Below are positions 1 to 8,621 of a DNA stretch of 64,000 bases, in pieces. The DNA is taken from positions 5,270,001 through 5,334,000 of the forward strand of contig NZ_CP024996.1 of NCBI RefSeq assembly GCF_003719195.1, written 5' to 3'. Both the position numbers and the translations under genes were made by a program. Position 1 is the stretch's first letter. Every line of letters begins with the position of its first letter. The notes beneath the pieces were generated by a model, which saw nothing but the letters and a program-made list of their open reading frames with translations, had not been told where the DNA came from and searched no databases. Source of the DNA: Herbaspirillum rubrisubalbicans. Its GTDB lineage: Bacteria > Pseudomonadota > Gammaproteobacteria > Burkholderiales > Burkholderiaceae_D.

Positions 1-36
1 CAGCGTGATGTCGTCCTGCAGGTGAAAGCGCTTCAT
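1..36 (-). CDS. Possible 5' end of a truncated minus-strand gene
   Basis: An open frame begins with ATG at position 36 and runs off the left edge of the window; the visible peptide is MKRFHLQDDITL. No convincing ribosome binding site precedes it and the fragment is too short to identify. It could equally be part of a longer gene or not be a gene. Confidence 0.25.
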   Translation of the reverse strand, partial: MKRFHLQDDITL

Positions 37-156
37 GCCACGGGTGGGTAAGGGCTGGGTCACGCGAAAAAACCATGGAAATGAAGGATAAAGAAACCGC
101 CCCGCCACCATAGCGCGGGACAGAGCGGTCCACCAGACGCAGTGTGAAGGAAAACG

Positions 157-186
157 CAAAAAAGGCAGGGCCGTCAAGCCCTGCCT
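157..186 (-). terminator. Rho-independent terminator after the Dps-like gene
   Basis: Read on the minus strand, a 9-bp perfect stem (AGGCAGGGC / GCCCTGCCT) with a 6-nt loop is followed directly by a run of six T. It lies about 35 nt past the stop of the Dps-like gene and closes the minus-strand gene run. Confidence 0.85.
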
Positions 187-220
187 CAAGTCCTGCCTTT
201 GGTGCCGAAACCGGCACGCC

Positions 221-754
221 TCACATCGACGTGCGTCCCGATTCGAACAGGAACCAGGCCCGCTGCTCGGCCTCATCGATCCAGTTTTCCAGCAGGCTGG
301 CGGTGGCCACGTCGCCGTGCTCATCGCACAGCTCATGCGTGGCCAACATGAAACCGACCAGACGCAGATTGTCCTCGCGCAGTTCGGCCAGCATGTCCGA
401 GGGCGTGACGAAGTCGGCATCGTTGTCGGCCAGCCGTTGCAGGCGACCGACATGCCCGGTGGAACGCAGGGTGGTGCCGCCGATCTTGCGCACCCGCTCG
501 GCCACCGCATCGGTGATGACGATGATCTGCTGGGACTGGTCGTCCAGCAGCAGGTGGTAGTCGCGGAAATGCGGGCCCGACATGTGCCAGTGGAAGTTCT
601 TCGTCTTCAGATACAAGGCGAAGATATCGGCCAGCAGCATGGTCAAGGCGCCGCTGATCTCCTTGCTGGCCTGCGCCGACAGCACGCCGGGCGTGGCCAG
701 CGGCGCCTTGCGGCGTTGCTCCAGTTGCTGGCGTTGGGTAGCGTCCAGGCTCAT
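221..754 (-). CDS. Dps/ferritin-like DNA-protecting protein
   Basis: 177 aa, the usual size of the Dps/ferritin-like family, which stores iron and protects DNA during starvation or oxidative stress. The ferroxidase signature is visible: FHWHMSGPHF around residues 54-63, His67, and the downstream Asp82/Glu86 in TDAVAER. The frame stays open further upstream, but the ATG at 754 is preferred because a GAAGGGG ribosome binding site precedes it. That site overlaps the end of the upstream alpha/beta hydrolase gene (5-nt gap), so the two are probably co-transcribed. A role in stress protection is family knowledge; iron binding here is inferred from the conserved residues. Confidence 0.9.
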   Translation of the reverse strand: MSLDATQRQQLEQRRKAPLATPGVLSAQASKEISGALTMLLADIFALYLKTKNFHWHMSGPHFRDYHLLLDDQSQQIIVITDAVAERVRKIGGTTLRSTGHVGRLQRLADNDADFVTPSDMLAELREDNLRLVGFMLATHELCDEHGDVATASLLENWIDEAEQRAWFLFESGRTSM

Positions 755-759
755 ATTGC

Positions 760-1587
760 TTACCCCTTCAGGAAGGCCAGCAGGTCGGCGTTGACCTGGT
801 CCTTGTGGGTGGCGCACAGGGCGTGCGGGGCGCCGCCGTAGATCTTCAGTTGCGCGCCCGGCACCATCTCGGCGACCAGCTTGCCGGTGGTCTGGATGGG
901 GACGATCTGGTCATCGTCACCATGGATGACCAGGGTGGGGAAGTTGAATTTCTTGATGTCTTCGCGGAAGTCAGTACCGGAGAAGGCGCTCACGCAATCC
1001 AGGGTTCCCTTCAGCGAAGCCAGCATGGCGATGTTGAAGGTCTGGGCCAGCACTGCCGGGCTGACGGCGTTGGACTTGCCGGGACGATTGGTGCCGAAGA
1101 AGACGGCGGCGAAGTCGCTGATGAACTGCGCGCGATCCTTCTGCAACCCGTCCTTGATGCCGGCGAAGACCTCGGCCGGCACGCCCTGTGGGAAGTCCGG
1201 GGCCTGGCCGAAGATCGGCGTGACCGCACCCAGCAGCGCAGCCTTGGCCACGCGCTTGCTGCCGTGGCGACCGATGTAGCGGGCGACGTCGCCGCCGCCC
1301 ATGGAAAAGCCCACCAGGGTCGCGCCTTGCAGGTCCAGCTTGTCCATCAGCTCGGCCAGGTCATCGGCGAAGGTGTCGTAGTCGTAACCGTTCCAGGGTT
1401 GGCTGGAACGACCGAAACCACGGCGATCATAGGCGATGACGCGATAGCCGCGCTCGGCCAGGAAATTCATCTGGTATTCCCACATGTCGCCGTCGAGCGG
1501 CCAGCCGTGACCGAAGACGACCGGTTGGCCGCTACCCCAGTCCTTGTAATAGATTTCGGTGCCGTCGCGGGTGATGATGGTGCTCAT
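760..1587 (-). CDS. Alpha/beta hydrolase (arylesterase / non-heme chloroperoxidase type)
   Basis: 275 aa, an alpha/beta-hydrolase of the cofactor-free haloperoxidase/arylesterase group. The catalytic triad can be placed at Ser95 in the nucleophile elbow GFSMGG, an Asp in HGDDD around 224-226 and His255 in [14 protein letters not shown] near residues 27-34 supplies the oxyanion-hole loop. The start at 1587 has an AAGGAG site 6-7 nt upstream. No signal peptide is seen, so it is probably cytoplasmic. It is followed within 5 nt by the Dps-like gene and preceded by a DoxX gene on the same strand. The substrate is unknown; esterase or perhydrolase activity is the family expectation. Confidence 0.9.
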   Translation of the reverse strand: MSTIITRDGTEIYYKDWGSGQPVVFGHGWPLDGDMWEYQMNFLAERGYRVIAYDRRGFGRSSQPWNGYDYDTFADDLAELMDKLDLQGATLVGFSMGGGDVARYIGRHGSKRVAKAALLGAVTPIFGQAPDFPQGVPAEVFAGIKDGLQKDRAQFISDFAAVFFGTNRPGKSNAVSPAVLAQTFNIAMLASLKGTLDCVSAFSGTDFREDIKKFNFPTLVIHGDDDQIVPIQTTGKLVAEMVPGAQLKIYGGAPHALCATHKDQVNADLLAFLKG

Positions 1588-1738
1588 GGTGTTACTCCTT
1601 GATGAGGTGTGAGGGGGGCATGTCGATTGCTGCGCCCTGCGTGGAGCAGCCGCCTTGTGCATGGCAAGGCGGCGGCCGGGAGAAAACTAAGTTTTTCAGC
1701 TACTGGGACTTACAGACTGCACGGTAGAAACTTAATTC

Positions 1739-2161
1739 CTACTGCTGGGCTACCGCGCGTCCCAGGCGCCATTGGCCCGGACCGCACAGCGCGATGGCAG
1801 TGAAGATCACCAGCAGCAGCCAGCCGAATTGACCTTCGGCAATGCTCCAGTCGGGATGCACGGCCAGCATGGCCACCAGCAGCACGCCGATGATGGGCAG
1901 GCAGGCCAGGCGGGTGAACAGGCCCAGGGCGATCAGGACCGGACACAGTGCTTCAGCCAGGATGGCCGACCAGAGTGAAACCGTCGGGCCCATGCCGAAG
2001 GGGTCTTCGATCACGGTCAGTTCATGCGCGTAATGCATGAGCTTGGGCAAGCCATGCACATAGAACAGCATGAAGCTGCCGGCCAGGCGCAAGAACAGCA
2101 GACCCAGGTCCAGGGGCGGCACCGGCAATGCCTGCCGGCGGGTAGGATGACGCGTTTGCAT
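1739..2161 (-). CDS. DoxX family membrane protein
   Basis: 140 aa with about four hydrophobic segments (roughly residues 18-38, 62-82, 85-102 and 110-127), typical in length and layout for the DoxX family of inner-membrane proteins. Members are often linked to thiosulfate, quinone or redox-stress functions, but the biochemical role is rarely known. It starts 12 nt after the stop of the amidohydrolase gene on the same strand, so the two are probably one transcript. The AT-rich gap of about 150 nt to the next gene (alpha/beta hydrolase) contains the palindrome-like AAAACTAAGTTTTT at 1683-1696. Confidence 0.88.
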   Translation of the reverse strand: MQTRHPTRRQALPVPPLDLGLLFLRLAGSFMLFYVHGLPKLMHYAHELTVIEDPFGMGPTVSLWSAILAEALCPVLIALGLFTRLACLPIIGVLLVAMLAVHPDWSIAEGQFGWLLLVIFTAIALCGPGQWRLGRAVAQQ

Positions 2162-2173
2162 GAGCAGCCCCCA

Positions 2174-4057
2174 TCAGAACGCGAAGCAGCTGCAACCCAA
2201 CGCGCCCCAGAAACCGGCGAAGTTGGAGACCGGGACACTGGACTTGCGCGCCACGTCATGAGCGTGCCCGTGGACGCCGCAGGAGCCCACGCAGGCATGG
2301 GGCAGCATGGCCTTCTTCTGGCGCGCGGCATCGCTCTTGGCCACGGCCCGGTAGTGACCCGGCACCTTGGCCACCGGCGACCACTCGGGCAGTACCGGGA
2401 TCTCGCCCGGACCGTGCGCCGAGAACGGGCCGGCGCCATAAACCACCTTGCCATCGACCACCGTCATGACCGATTCGATGCTCTTGATCTCATCTTCATG
2501 CACGCTGAAGAAGTCCGCCGAGAGCACCGCCAGGTCGGCCAGTTGGCCGGTCTGGATGCGGCCCTTCTTGGCCTGCTCGCTGGAGAACCAGGCGCTGCCG
2601 GCGGTCCACAGTTCCAGTGCGGTTTCGCGCGGCAAGCGGCCCGCCGCGCCATACAGTTTGGCGCCGCCCACGGTGCGGCCCGAGACCAGCCAGTACAGGG
2701 CGGTCCAGGGGTTGTAGCTGGCCACGCGGGTGGCGTCGGTGCCGGCGCCGACCGGCACGCCCATTTCCAGCATCTTGGCAATCGGCGGCGTGTGCTCGGC
2801 CGCCTCGGCGCCATAGCGGTCGATGAAGTATTCCCCCTGGAAGGCCATGCGATGCTGGATGGCAATGCCACCACCCAGAGCACGGACGCGCTCGATGTTG
2901 CGCTCGGTGATGGTCTCGGCGTGGTCGAACATCCAGTGCAGACCATCGAAGGGGATCTCGCGATTGACCTTTTCGAACACATCCAACATGCGCGAGATCG
3001 ATTCGTCATAGGTGGCGTGCAAGCGGAACGGCCAGCGATTGGAGACCAGGTGACGCACCACGCGTTCCAGTTCTTCTTCCATGCCCTCGGCCAGATCCGG
3101 ACGCGGCTCCAGGAAGTCCTCGAAGTCGGCCGCCGAAAACACCAGCATTTCACCGGCGCCGTTATGACGCAGGAAGTCGTCGCCGTCACCCGGCTTGACC
3201 ATGCCGGTCCACTTCTGGAAGTCGGCCAGTTCGCCGCCCTTGCTCTGGGTGAACAGGTTGTAGGCAATGCGAATGGTCAATTGCCCATCGGCGGCCAGCT
3301 GGTTGATGATCTGGTAGTCATCGGGATAGTTCTGGAAACCGCCACCGGCATCGATGGCACTGGTCACGCCCAGGCGGTTCAGTTCGCGCATGAACTGGCG
3401 GGTCGAGTTGACCTGATATTCCTGTGGCAGGGTCGGGCCCTTGGCCAGGGTGGCGTACAGGATCATGGCATTGGGACGGGCGATCAACATGCCGGTCGGA
3501 TGGCCCGAGGCGTCACGCACGATCTCGCCGCCCGGTGGGTTGGGCGTGTCCTTGGTATAGCCGACCGCTTGCAGCGCGGCACGATTGAGCAAGGCGCGGT
3601 CGTACAGGTGCAGTACGAAGACCGGGGTATCGGGGGCGGCGGCGTTCAATTCGTCCAGCGTGGGCATCCGTTTTTCGGCGAACTGGAATTCGGTCCAGCC
3701 ACCGACCACGCGCACCCATTGCGGATGCGGAGTACGCGCGGCCTGGTCCTTCAACATGCGCAGGGCATCGGCCAGCGAGGGCACGCCTTCCCAGCGCAGT
3801 TCCAGGTTGTAGTTCAAGCCACCGCGGATGAGGTGCAGGTGGGAGTCGTTCAGGCCGGGGATGACGGTGCGGCCACCCAGGTCGATCACCTTGGTATGGG
3901 CTTGCTTGCTGCGCATCACATCGGTGGCGCTGCCGACATCGAGGAATTTTCCGCCACCGATGGCAACGGCCTCGGCGATGGGGTTCTGCTGGTCGACGGT
4001 GTGGATCTTGCCGTTCAACAGGATCAGGTCAGGGGTAGGACTGGCTGCGGTGGTCAT
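2174..4057 (-). CDS. Metal-dependent amidohydrolase (YtcJ-like, Amidohydro_3) with a Cys/His-rich tail
   Basis: 627 aa. The N-terminal composite domain is followed by the H-x-H metal motif SHLHL at about 72-76, and by further metal-site regions containing HATYDES, DHAE and GAGTDATRV, as in the YtcJ/Amidohydro_3 branch of the amidohydrolase superfamily. Such enzymes hydrolyse amides or cyclic C-N bonds; the substrate here is unknown. The start at 4057 is preferred because GGAG lies 8-9 nt upstream; an ATG at 4072 has no such site. The last 45 or so residues carry an unusual Cys/His-rich tail (ACVGSCGVHGHAH, then CSC) not needed for the barrel. It is divergent from the YcaC-like hydrolase across an approximately 300-nt gap and followed closely by doxX. 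Confidence 0.85.
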   Translation of the reverse strand: MTTAASPTPDLILLNGKIHTVDQQNPIAEAVAIGGGKFLDVGSATDVMRSKQAHTKVIDLGGRTVIPGLNDSHLHLIRGGLNYNLELRWEGVPSLADALRMLKDQAARTPHPQWVRVVGGWTEFQFAEKRMPTLDELNAAAPDTPVFVLHLYDRALLNRAALQAVGYTKDTPNPPGGEIVRDASGHPTGMLIARPNAMILYATLAKGPTLPQEYQVNSTRQFMRELNRLGVTSAIDAGGGFQNYPDDYQIINQLAADGQLTIRIAYNLFTQSKGGELADFQKWTGMVKPGDGDDFLRHNGAGEMLVFSAADFEDFLEPRPDLAEGMEEELERVVRHLVSNRWPFRLHATYDESISRMLDVFEKVNREIPFDGLHWMFDHAETITERNIERVRALGGGIAIQHRMAFQGEYFIDRYGAEAAEHTPPIAKMLEMGVPVGAGTDATRVASYNPWTALYWLVSGRTVGGAKLYGAAGRLPRETALELWTAGSAWFSSEQAKKGRIQTGQLADLAVLSADFFSVHEDEIKSIESVMTVVDGKVVYGAGPFSAHGPGEIPVLPEWSPVAKVPGHYRAVAKSDAARQKKAMLPHACVGSCGVHGHAHDVARKSSVPVSNFAGFWGALGCSCFAF

Positions 4058-4354
4058 GGAGGCTCCGGGCATGGAATAGGGCGATTACGGCGATGAAGAG
4101 GGGCGTATTGCGTACATGGTGAGCCACTGTGTTGGCAGCAACGCCCATCCCATACGCTTTTATTGGTGCTGGCAGTGTGCAAAAACGCCGTGCCAGCGTC
4201 TAGCTATACGAACAGATAATGGCAGCGCCCGTCCCGCTTGCCTATGATCGCCTCCGGCAGCCTGACTCCCGCTGCCCGCTGGCTGGCGTGGTTTCCCCGC
4301 CGCCAGACCAGCACTCTCCTCCACATACACACACTACCCACCTACGGAACGATC

Positions 4355-5044
4355 ATGACTACCAATACCAAGCTCGACGTGCTGACCCCGACCAACTGCC
4401 AGTTCATCATCATCGACCACCAGCCGCAAATGGCCTTTGGCGTGCAATCGATGGACCGCCAGGCGTTGAAGAACAACGTCGTCGCCCTGGCCAAGTCGGC
4501 CAAGGTGTTCAACATCCCCACCATCATCACCACCGTGGAAACCCAGGGCTTCTCCGGCTATACCTACCCGGAACTGCTGTCGGTGTTCCCCGAGCACGAC
4601 ATCCTGGAACGCACCTCGATGAACTCCTGGGATGACCAGAAGGTGCGCGACGCCCTCAAGGCCAACGGCAAGAAGAAAGTGGTGGTGGCGGGCCTGTGGA
4701 CCGAAGTCTGCAACAACAGCTTCGCCCTGTGCGCCATGGCCGAAGGCGACTACGAAATCTACATGGTGGCCGATGCCTCCGGCGGCACCTCCAAGGAAGC
4801 CCACGACTACGCCATGCAACGCATGATCCAGGCCGGCGTGATCCCCGTGACCTGGCAGCAGGTGATGCTGGAATGGCAGCGTGACTGGGCCCGCAAGGAA
4901 ACCTACAACGCCGTCATGGACATCGTGCGCGAACACTCCGGCGCCTACGGCATGGGCGTGGACTACGCCTACACCATGGTGCACAAGGCCGAACAACGCC
5001 CGCACGGCAATCAGAAGACCCTGGCTCCGATCGCGGCCAAGTAA
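4355..5044 (+). CDS. YcaC-like cysteine hydrolase (isochorismatase fold)
   Basis: 229 aa, of the isochorismatase-like/YcaC family of cysteine hydrolases. The expected catalytic Asp21 (IIIDHQ) and nucleophile Cys119 (GLWTEVCN) are present; the substrate is not known for most members. The start at 4355 agrees with the family N-terminus, with only a weak CGGA upstream. The roughly 300-nt region before it is shared with the divergent amidohydrolase gene and must hold both promoters; I see no clear operator in it. Two XapX genes follow directly. Co-occurrence with an amidohydrolase suggests that the two enzymes act in one degradation route, which is inference. Confidence 0.88.
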   Translation: MTTNTKLDVLTPTNCQFIIIDHQPQMAFGVQSMDRQALKNNVVALAKSAKVFNIPTIITTVETQGFSGYTYPELLSVFPEHDILERTSMNSWDDQKVRDALKANGKKKVVVAGLWTEVCNNSFALCAMAEGDYEIYMVADASGGTSKEAHDYAMQRMIQAGVIPVTWQQVMLEWQRDWARKETYNAVMDIVREHSGAYGMGVDYAYTMVHKAEQRPHGNQKTLAPIAAK

Positions 5045-5128
5045 GTCCGCCTTGCACGCCGCCGCCCTGCCCGCTCTCCGTGTACGGCGCAGGCGCGGCG
5101 GTGCGCCATCTTCATGAGGAGCCGGGCC

Positions 5129-5284
5129 ATGTCCGCTTATCTGATTTCCCTGGGCGCCGGCATGTTGATCGGCGTCGTCTATGCGCTCTTCAAGGTGCGC
5201 TCACCGGCGCCCCCGGGCATCGCCTTGATCGGCCTGTTGGGCATGGTGCTGGGCGAACGCCTGCTGCACTGGTTCGGTACCTGA
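5129..5284 (+). CDS. XapX-domain small membrane protein (first copy)
   Basis: 51 aa: MSAYLISLGAGMLIGVVYAL begins a protein with two hydrophobic helices joined by KVRSPAPPGIA, the hallmark of the XapX domain (DUF1427). An AGGAG site lies 8 nt before the ATG. XapX proteins are small inner-membrane proteins named after the E. coli xanthosine operon region; their function is unknown. It is followed by a second related copy 21 nt downstream, so this looks like a tandem duplication. Confidence 0.85.
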   Translation: MSAYLISLGAGMLIGVVYALFKVRSPAPPGIALIGLLGMVLGERLLHWFGT

Positions 5285-5305
5285 ATAGCTGAGGTGAGAG
5301 TACGC

Positions 5306-5548
5306 ATGAAACCTTATTTGATTTCCCTGTTGATGGGTGTCCTGGCTGGCCTGATCTACGCTGCCCTGCAGGTGCAGTCGCCAGCACCACCGATCATTGC
5401 GCTACTGGGCTTGCTGGGCATGTTGATCGGTGAGCAGGTGGTGCCCATCGTGCGTCGCAAGCTGGCCGGCGAACCCTTGACGGCATCGTGGTTCCACCGG
5501 GAATGCATTCCCAAGATCACCGGCACGCCCCCACCCGAACAGAAGTAA
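5306..5548 (+). CDS. XapX-domain small membrane protein (second copy)
   Basis: 80 aa; the N-terminal half repeats the pattern of the preceding gene (MKPYLISLLMGVLAGLIYAA, then QVQSPAPPIIALLGLLGMLIGE). A C-terminal extension of about 30 mostly polar residues (HRECIPKITGTPPPEQK at the end) is absent from the first copy. The start at 5306 is chosen for its GAGGTGAG site; the frame opens 12 nt earlier. Two hydrophobic helices predict an inner-membrane location. Function unknown; it sits between the YcaC-like hydrolase and a two-component gene pair on the same strand. Confidence 0.85.
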   Translation: MKPYLISLLMGVLAGLIYAALQVQSPAPPIIALLGLLGMLIGEQVVPIVRRKLAGEPLTASWFHRECIPKITGTPPPEQK

Positions 5549-5559
5549 GCCAACGCATC

Positions 5560-5958
5560 ATGATGAGCGAAGGGGAGAACTTGTCGCCATCGCATCGCCC
5601 CATCGCGGTGATCGATGACGATCTGGGGGTGCGGGCTGCCTTGTGCAACCTGCTCGATTCGGCGGGATATCGCAGTTGCAGCTTCGACTGCGGCGAAGAT
5701 TTCCTGGTCAGCCCCTGCCTGGAGCAGGCTTGCTGCGCCATCGTCGACCTGGGCCTGGCACGCATGAGCGGCTTCGAGCTGGCCGAGCAACTGGCGCAGC
5801 TGCGGCCGACGCTGCCGCTGCTGTTGATCTCGGCGCAGGTCACGCCACCGCAGCGCCAGCGCGCCCTGGCGCTGGGTTTTCCACTGCTGACCAAGCCGGT
5901 CGATGCCGACACCCTGCTGGTGTTGCTCACCGCCACCCTGCTCTACGGCCGTACCTGA
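5560..5958 (+). CDS. Receiver-only response regulator (FixJ/CheY type)
   Basis: 132 aa consisting of a single receiver domain: acidic pocket DDD at 19-21, phospho-acceptor Asp63 in IVDLG and the conserved Lys112 in LTKP. No DNA-binding or enzymatic output domain follows, so it must act through a partner or as a phosphate sink. The start is uncertain between the two adjacent ATGs at 5560 and 5563; neither has a strong ribosome binding site. The histidine kinase gene follows on the same strand and is its likely partner. Confidence 0.82.
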   Translation: MMSEGENLSPSHRPIAVIDDDLGVRAALCNLLDSAGYRSCSFDCGEDFLVSPCLEQACCAIVDLGLARMSGFELAEQLAQLRPTLPLLLISAQVTPPQRQRALALGFPLLTKPVDADTLLVLLTATLLYGRT

Positions 5959-6032
5959 AAATGGCGGATCGGGCACAATGCGGCTTTAGCCCGCTTGCCT
6001 ACCTTTGCCCCCTTGCCCGCCAGGAGACCGAC

Positions 6033-7592
6033 TTGCCGTCCGCCCCGCCTGTTCCCGACGACAACGATGCCCTGCTGCACACGCTGCGCGCGCTGTGCGC
6101 CTTGCTCGATCCGACCCAGTTGAAGCCGGCCATCACCCGCGCCGTATGCTGCCTGGCCGGTGCGCAGCGTTGCCTGCTGGTGCAGCAAGCTGCCGGCTTG
6201 CCGCTCATCGAGGCCGAGGCGCGCCAGGATGGCCTGCACGTCTGCCATCCCCAGGCGCACCGCATCGCCACTTCACGCGAACTGCAAGCAGCGCAACTGG
6301 TACTGCCACTGCATCACGATGGTCAGACACGCGGCGAACTCTACCTGCATTACGACGCCCAACCCACGCCGGCCCTGGCGCGCTGCGCCCACCATATCGC
6401 CGCCCACGCGGCGGTGGCGCTGGCCAATGCCGAGCGCCATGCACGGGCCTTGCGGGAAAAGGAACAATTACTGTGCGCCGAGCGCGAACTGCGCACCAGC
6501 CAGGAATTGCTCAAGCAAGGCGAACGCTTCAATCACGCCGGTAGTATGCGCTACCTGGTGCGCGAAGACCTGATGTTCTGTTCCGACGAACTGTGCCGCA
6601 TCTACGGCCTGGCAGCCGGGCGCAATTGCATCACCTACGAAGAATTCGCCTCCATCATGCACCCGGATGATCGTCAGGAAGTGCTCGATACCGTCAATGC
6701 CGCCGTGGCCATGGGGGGCACCATCCGTGTGGAGCATCGCATCTGTCGCCAGGATACCGGCGAAATACGCTATCTGTCGGGCATCGGCAAACCGGTCTGG
6801 GTCGATGGCACCTTCACCGAATACATGGGCACGGCCACCGACATCACCGTGCGACGCCAGGCTGAATACGCCATCCGCGCCGCCCAGGTGGACGTGGAAC
6901 GGGTCGCCCGCGCCAACACCGTGGGCCAGTTAACGGCCTCCATCGCCCATGAAATCAACCAGCCCCTGATGTCCATCGTCTCCAATGCCGGCGCCAGCCT
7001 GCGCTGGCTGAATCGGCCGGTGCCCGATCTGGAGCACGCCCGCGCCGGGCTGCGCGACATCATCAGCGAAGGCCAGCGTGCCGGCGGCATCATCAGTGGC
7101 TTGCAAGACCTGACCCGCAACCGCGCCCCGGAATTCGAGCGGGTCAATCTTCATGCGCTGATCCGCCACATCCTGACGCTCTCGCGCAGCCAACTGGAGC
7201 AGCGTGAGGTATCGCTGACGCTCTCACTGATGCCGGCCGATGTCTTCGTGCTGGGTGATCCGGTGCAGTTGCAGCAGGTCATGCTGAACCTGGTGATCAA
7301 TGCCATCGATGCCATGACCAGCGTGGTCCCGAACACCCGCCTGCTCGGCATCAGCGCCAGTTGCTGCAACGAGCAGCGGGTCGAGGTCAGGGTGCAGGAC
7401 AGTGGCGTAGGCATTGCCGCCGAGGCCATGTCGCGGGTCTTCGATGCCTTCTACACCACCAAGGAAAATGGCATGGGCATGGGGCTGGCGATCTGCCGTT
7501 CCATCATCGAGGCCCATCGCGGACGCCTGCGGGTAATGGCCGCCGAGCCCCAGGGAACACTGTTCTTCTTCGATCTGCCGCGCATCCCTTGA
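6033..7592 (+). CDS. GAF-PAS sensor histidine kinase
   Basis: 519 aa from a TTG start at 6033 that has AGGAG 6 nt upstream; an alternative ATG at 5961 lacks a site. The order is a GAF-like region (about 20-135), a PAS fold with PAC motif (about 165-275, ending EYMGTATDITVRRQAE), a HisKA dimerisation domain with His306 in IAHEINQPL, and an ATPase domain with N box LVINAIDAM, DSGVGI and GMGMGLAICRS. No transmembrane segment is evident, so it is a soluble sensor, similar in layout to FixL-type kinases. It lies just after the receiver-only regulator and convergent with an AraC gene. Confidence 0.87.
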   Translation: MPSAPPVPDDNDALLHTLRALCALLDPTQLKPAITRAVCCLAGAQRCLLVQQAAGLPLIEAEARQDGLHVCHPQAHRIATSRELQAAQLVLPLHHDGQTRGELYLHYDAQPTPALARCAHHIAAHAAVALANAERHARALREKEQLLCAERELRTSQELLKQGERFNHAGSMRYLVREDLMFCSDELCRIYGLAAGRNCITYEEFASIMHPDDRQEVLDTVNAAVAMGGTIRVEHRICRQDTGEIRYLSGIGKPVWVDGTFTEYMGTATDITVRRQAEYAIRAAQVDVERVARANTVGQLTASIAHEINQPLMSIVSNAGASLRWLNRPVPDLEHARAGLRDIISEGQRAGGIISGLQDLTRNRAPEFERVNLHALIRHILTLSRSQLEQREVSLTLSLMPADVFVLGDPVQLQQVMLNLVINAIDAMTSVVPNTRLLGISASCCNEQRVEVRVQDSGVGIAAEAMSRVFDAFYTTKENGMGMGLAICRSIIEAHRGRLRVMAAEPQGTLFFFDLPRIP

Positions 7593-7601
7593 TGCTGCCG
7601 G

Positions 7602-8504
7602 TCAGCGCAACTTGCGCCGCCAGGCCCCGGGCGTAGAACCCACCACCTGCGAGAACACGCGGCTGAAATGGCTCTGGTCATAGAAGTCACACGCCACCGC
7701 AATCTCGGCCAGCGAAAGCTGGGTATGGCGCAGGTATTCACGCGCCATTTCCACCCGCTGCACCAGCAGCCACTGGTGCGGCGTATAGCCGGTGCTGGCC
7801 TTGAAGGCGCGCAGAAAATAACTGGCCGACATATTGCACTCGCGCGCGATATCGGGAATGCAGACATTACCCTTGACCTTCTGCAACAACATCTCCTTGG
7901 CGCGCTCTTCATGCAGGCGCGACAACCGCACCGGACGCGTGGTGGGCAGCGTCACGCCGCCATAGCGTTGCAACAGGTGGGTGCCCATGGCCAGGCCCAA
8001 CTGGTCGATGAACAATTGATTGTCTGGATCGGGCCACGCCAGTGCCGGTGCCAGCGCCCAGGCCAGATGCGCCAGCACCGGGTCGGCCTGGCCGGTGACG
8101 GTGGACAGGCCGCTCACGCGGCGACCGCGCAGCTCATCACTGGCCGCGGCAAACCAGGACAAGGGCAACTCCACCAGCAGGAAGTCGAAAGGCGTCTGCA
8201 GGTCGGCGCGGTAATCTTCGGAAAAATCGCGGGTATAGACCGCACCGGGTGCGAAGTCGAACTGGGTGCGCTGGCGACCGCGCAAGATGCTGCGCTGATG
8301 CCGCGGCGCCAATGAGATCCCCACCAGGAAACCGCGGTCGGAGGCCGGCGTATAGACCTGCGAAACCTCCTGGCCTTCGACCCGCTTGCGATAGAAACTG
8401 AACTCACTACCCTGCAGTTCCTGGCTTTGCTTCAAGTGCGTGGCCGAGCAACCCAGCGAATCGCTGCGCACGGCATGGGGAGAGACAGTAGCGAGTGCGG
8501 ACAT
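7602..8504 (-). CDS. AraC-family transcriptional regulator
   Basis: 300 aa with a C-terminal AraC/XylS double helix-turn-helix: the ARECNMSASYFLRAFK segment is the first and AVACDFYDQSHFSRVF the second, ending TPGAWRRKLR. The N-terminal 190 residues form a ligand-binding or dimerisation domain of unknown ligand. The start at 8504 has GAGGT about 8 nt upstream; an in-frame ATG at 8516 has none. The stop is only 9 nt from the convergent histidine kinase stop. It may control the hydrolase/XapX genes nearby, but nothing in the sequence proves it. Confidence 0.88.
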   Translation of the reverse strand: MSALATVSPHAVRSDSLGCSATHLKQSQELQGSEFSFYRKRVEGQEVSQVYTPASDRGFLVGISLAPRHQRSILRGRQRTQFDFAPGAVYTRDFSEDYRADLQTPFDFLLVELPLSWFAAASDELRGRRVSGLSTVTGQADPVLAHLAWALAPALAWPDPDNQLFIDQLGLAMGTHLLQRYGGVTLPTTRPVRLSRLHEERAKEMLLQKVKGNVCIPDIARECNMSASYFLRAFKASTGYTPHQWLLVQRVEMAREYLRHTQLSLAEIAVACDFYDQSHFSRVFSQVVGSTPGAWRRKLR

Positions 8505-8621
8505 GGACGACCTCATTGGAATGCGATGTGAGGCGTCTGCACGCCGGTGCTGCGGATTCTACACAGAGCCGGCATTTCGTGTGCGAGGATGCGCGAGTAT
8601 TGCTTCCTTGCTCACGCTTGT

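Noticed and set aside
2024..4096. 690-residue plus-strand open frame
   Set aside because: It lies antisense to the complete amidohydrolase gene, has biased composition typical of reverse-strand frames in GC-rich genes and no ribosome binding site or recognisable domain.
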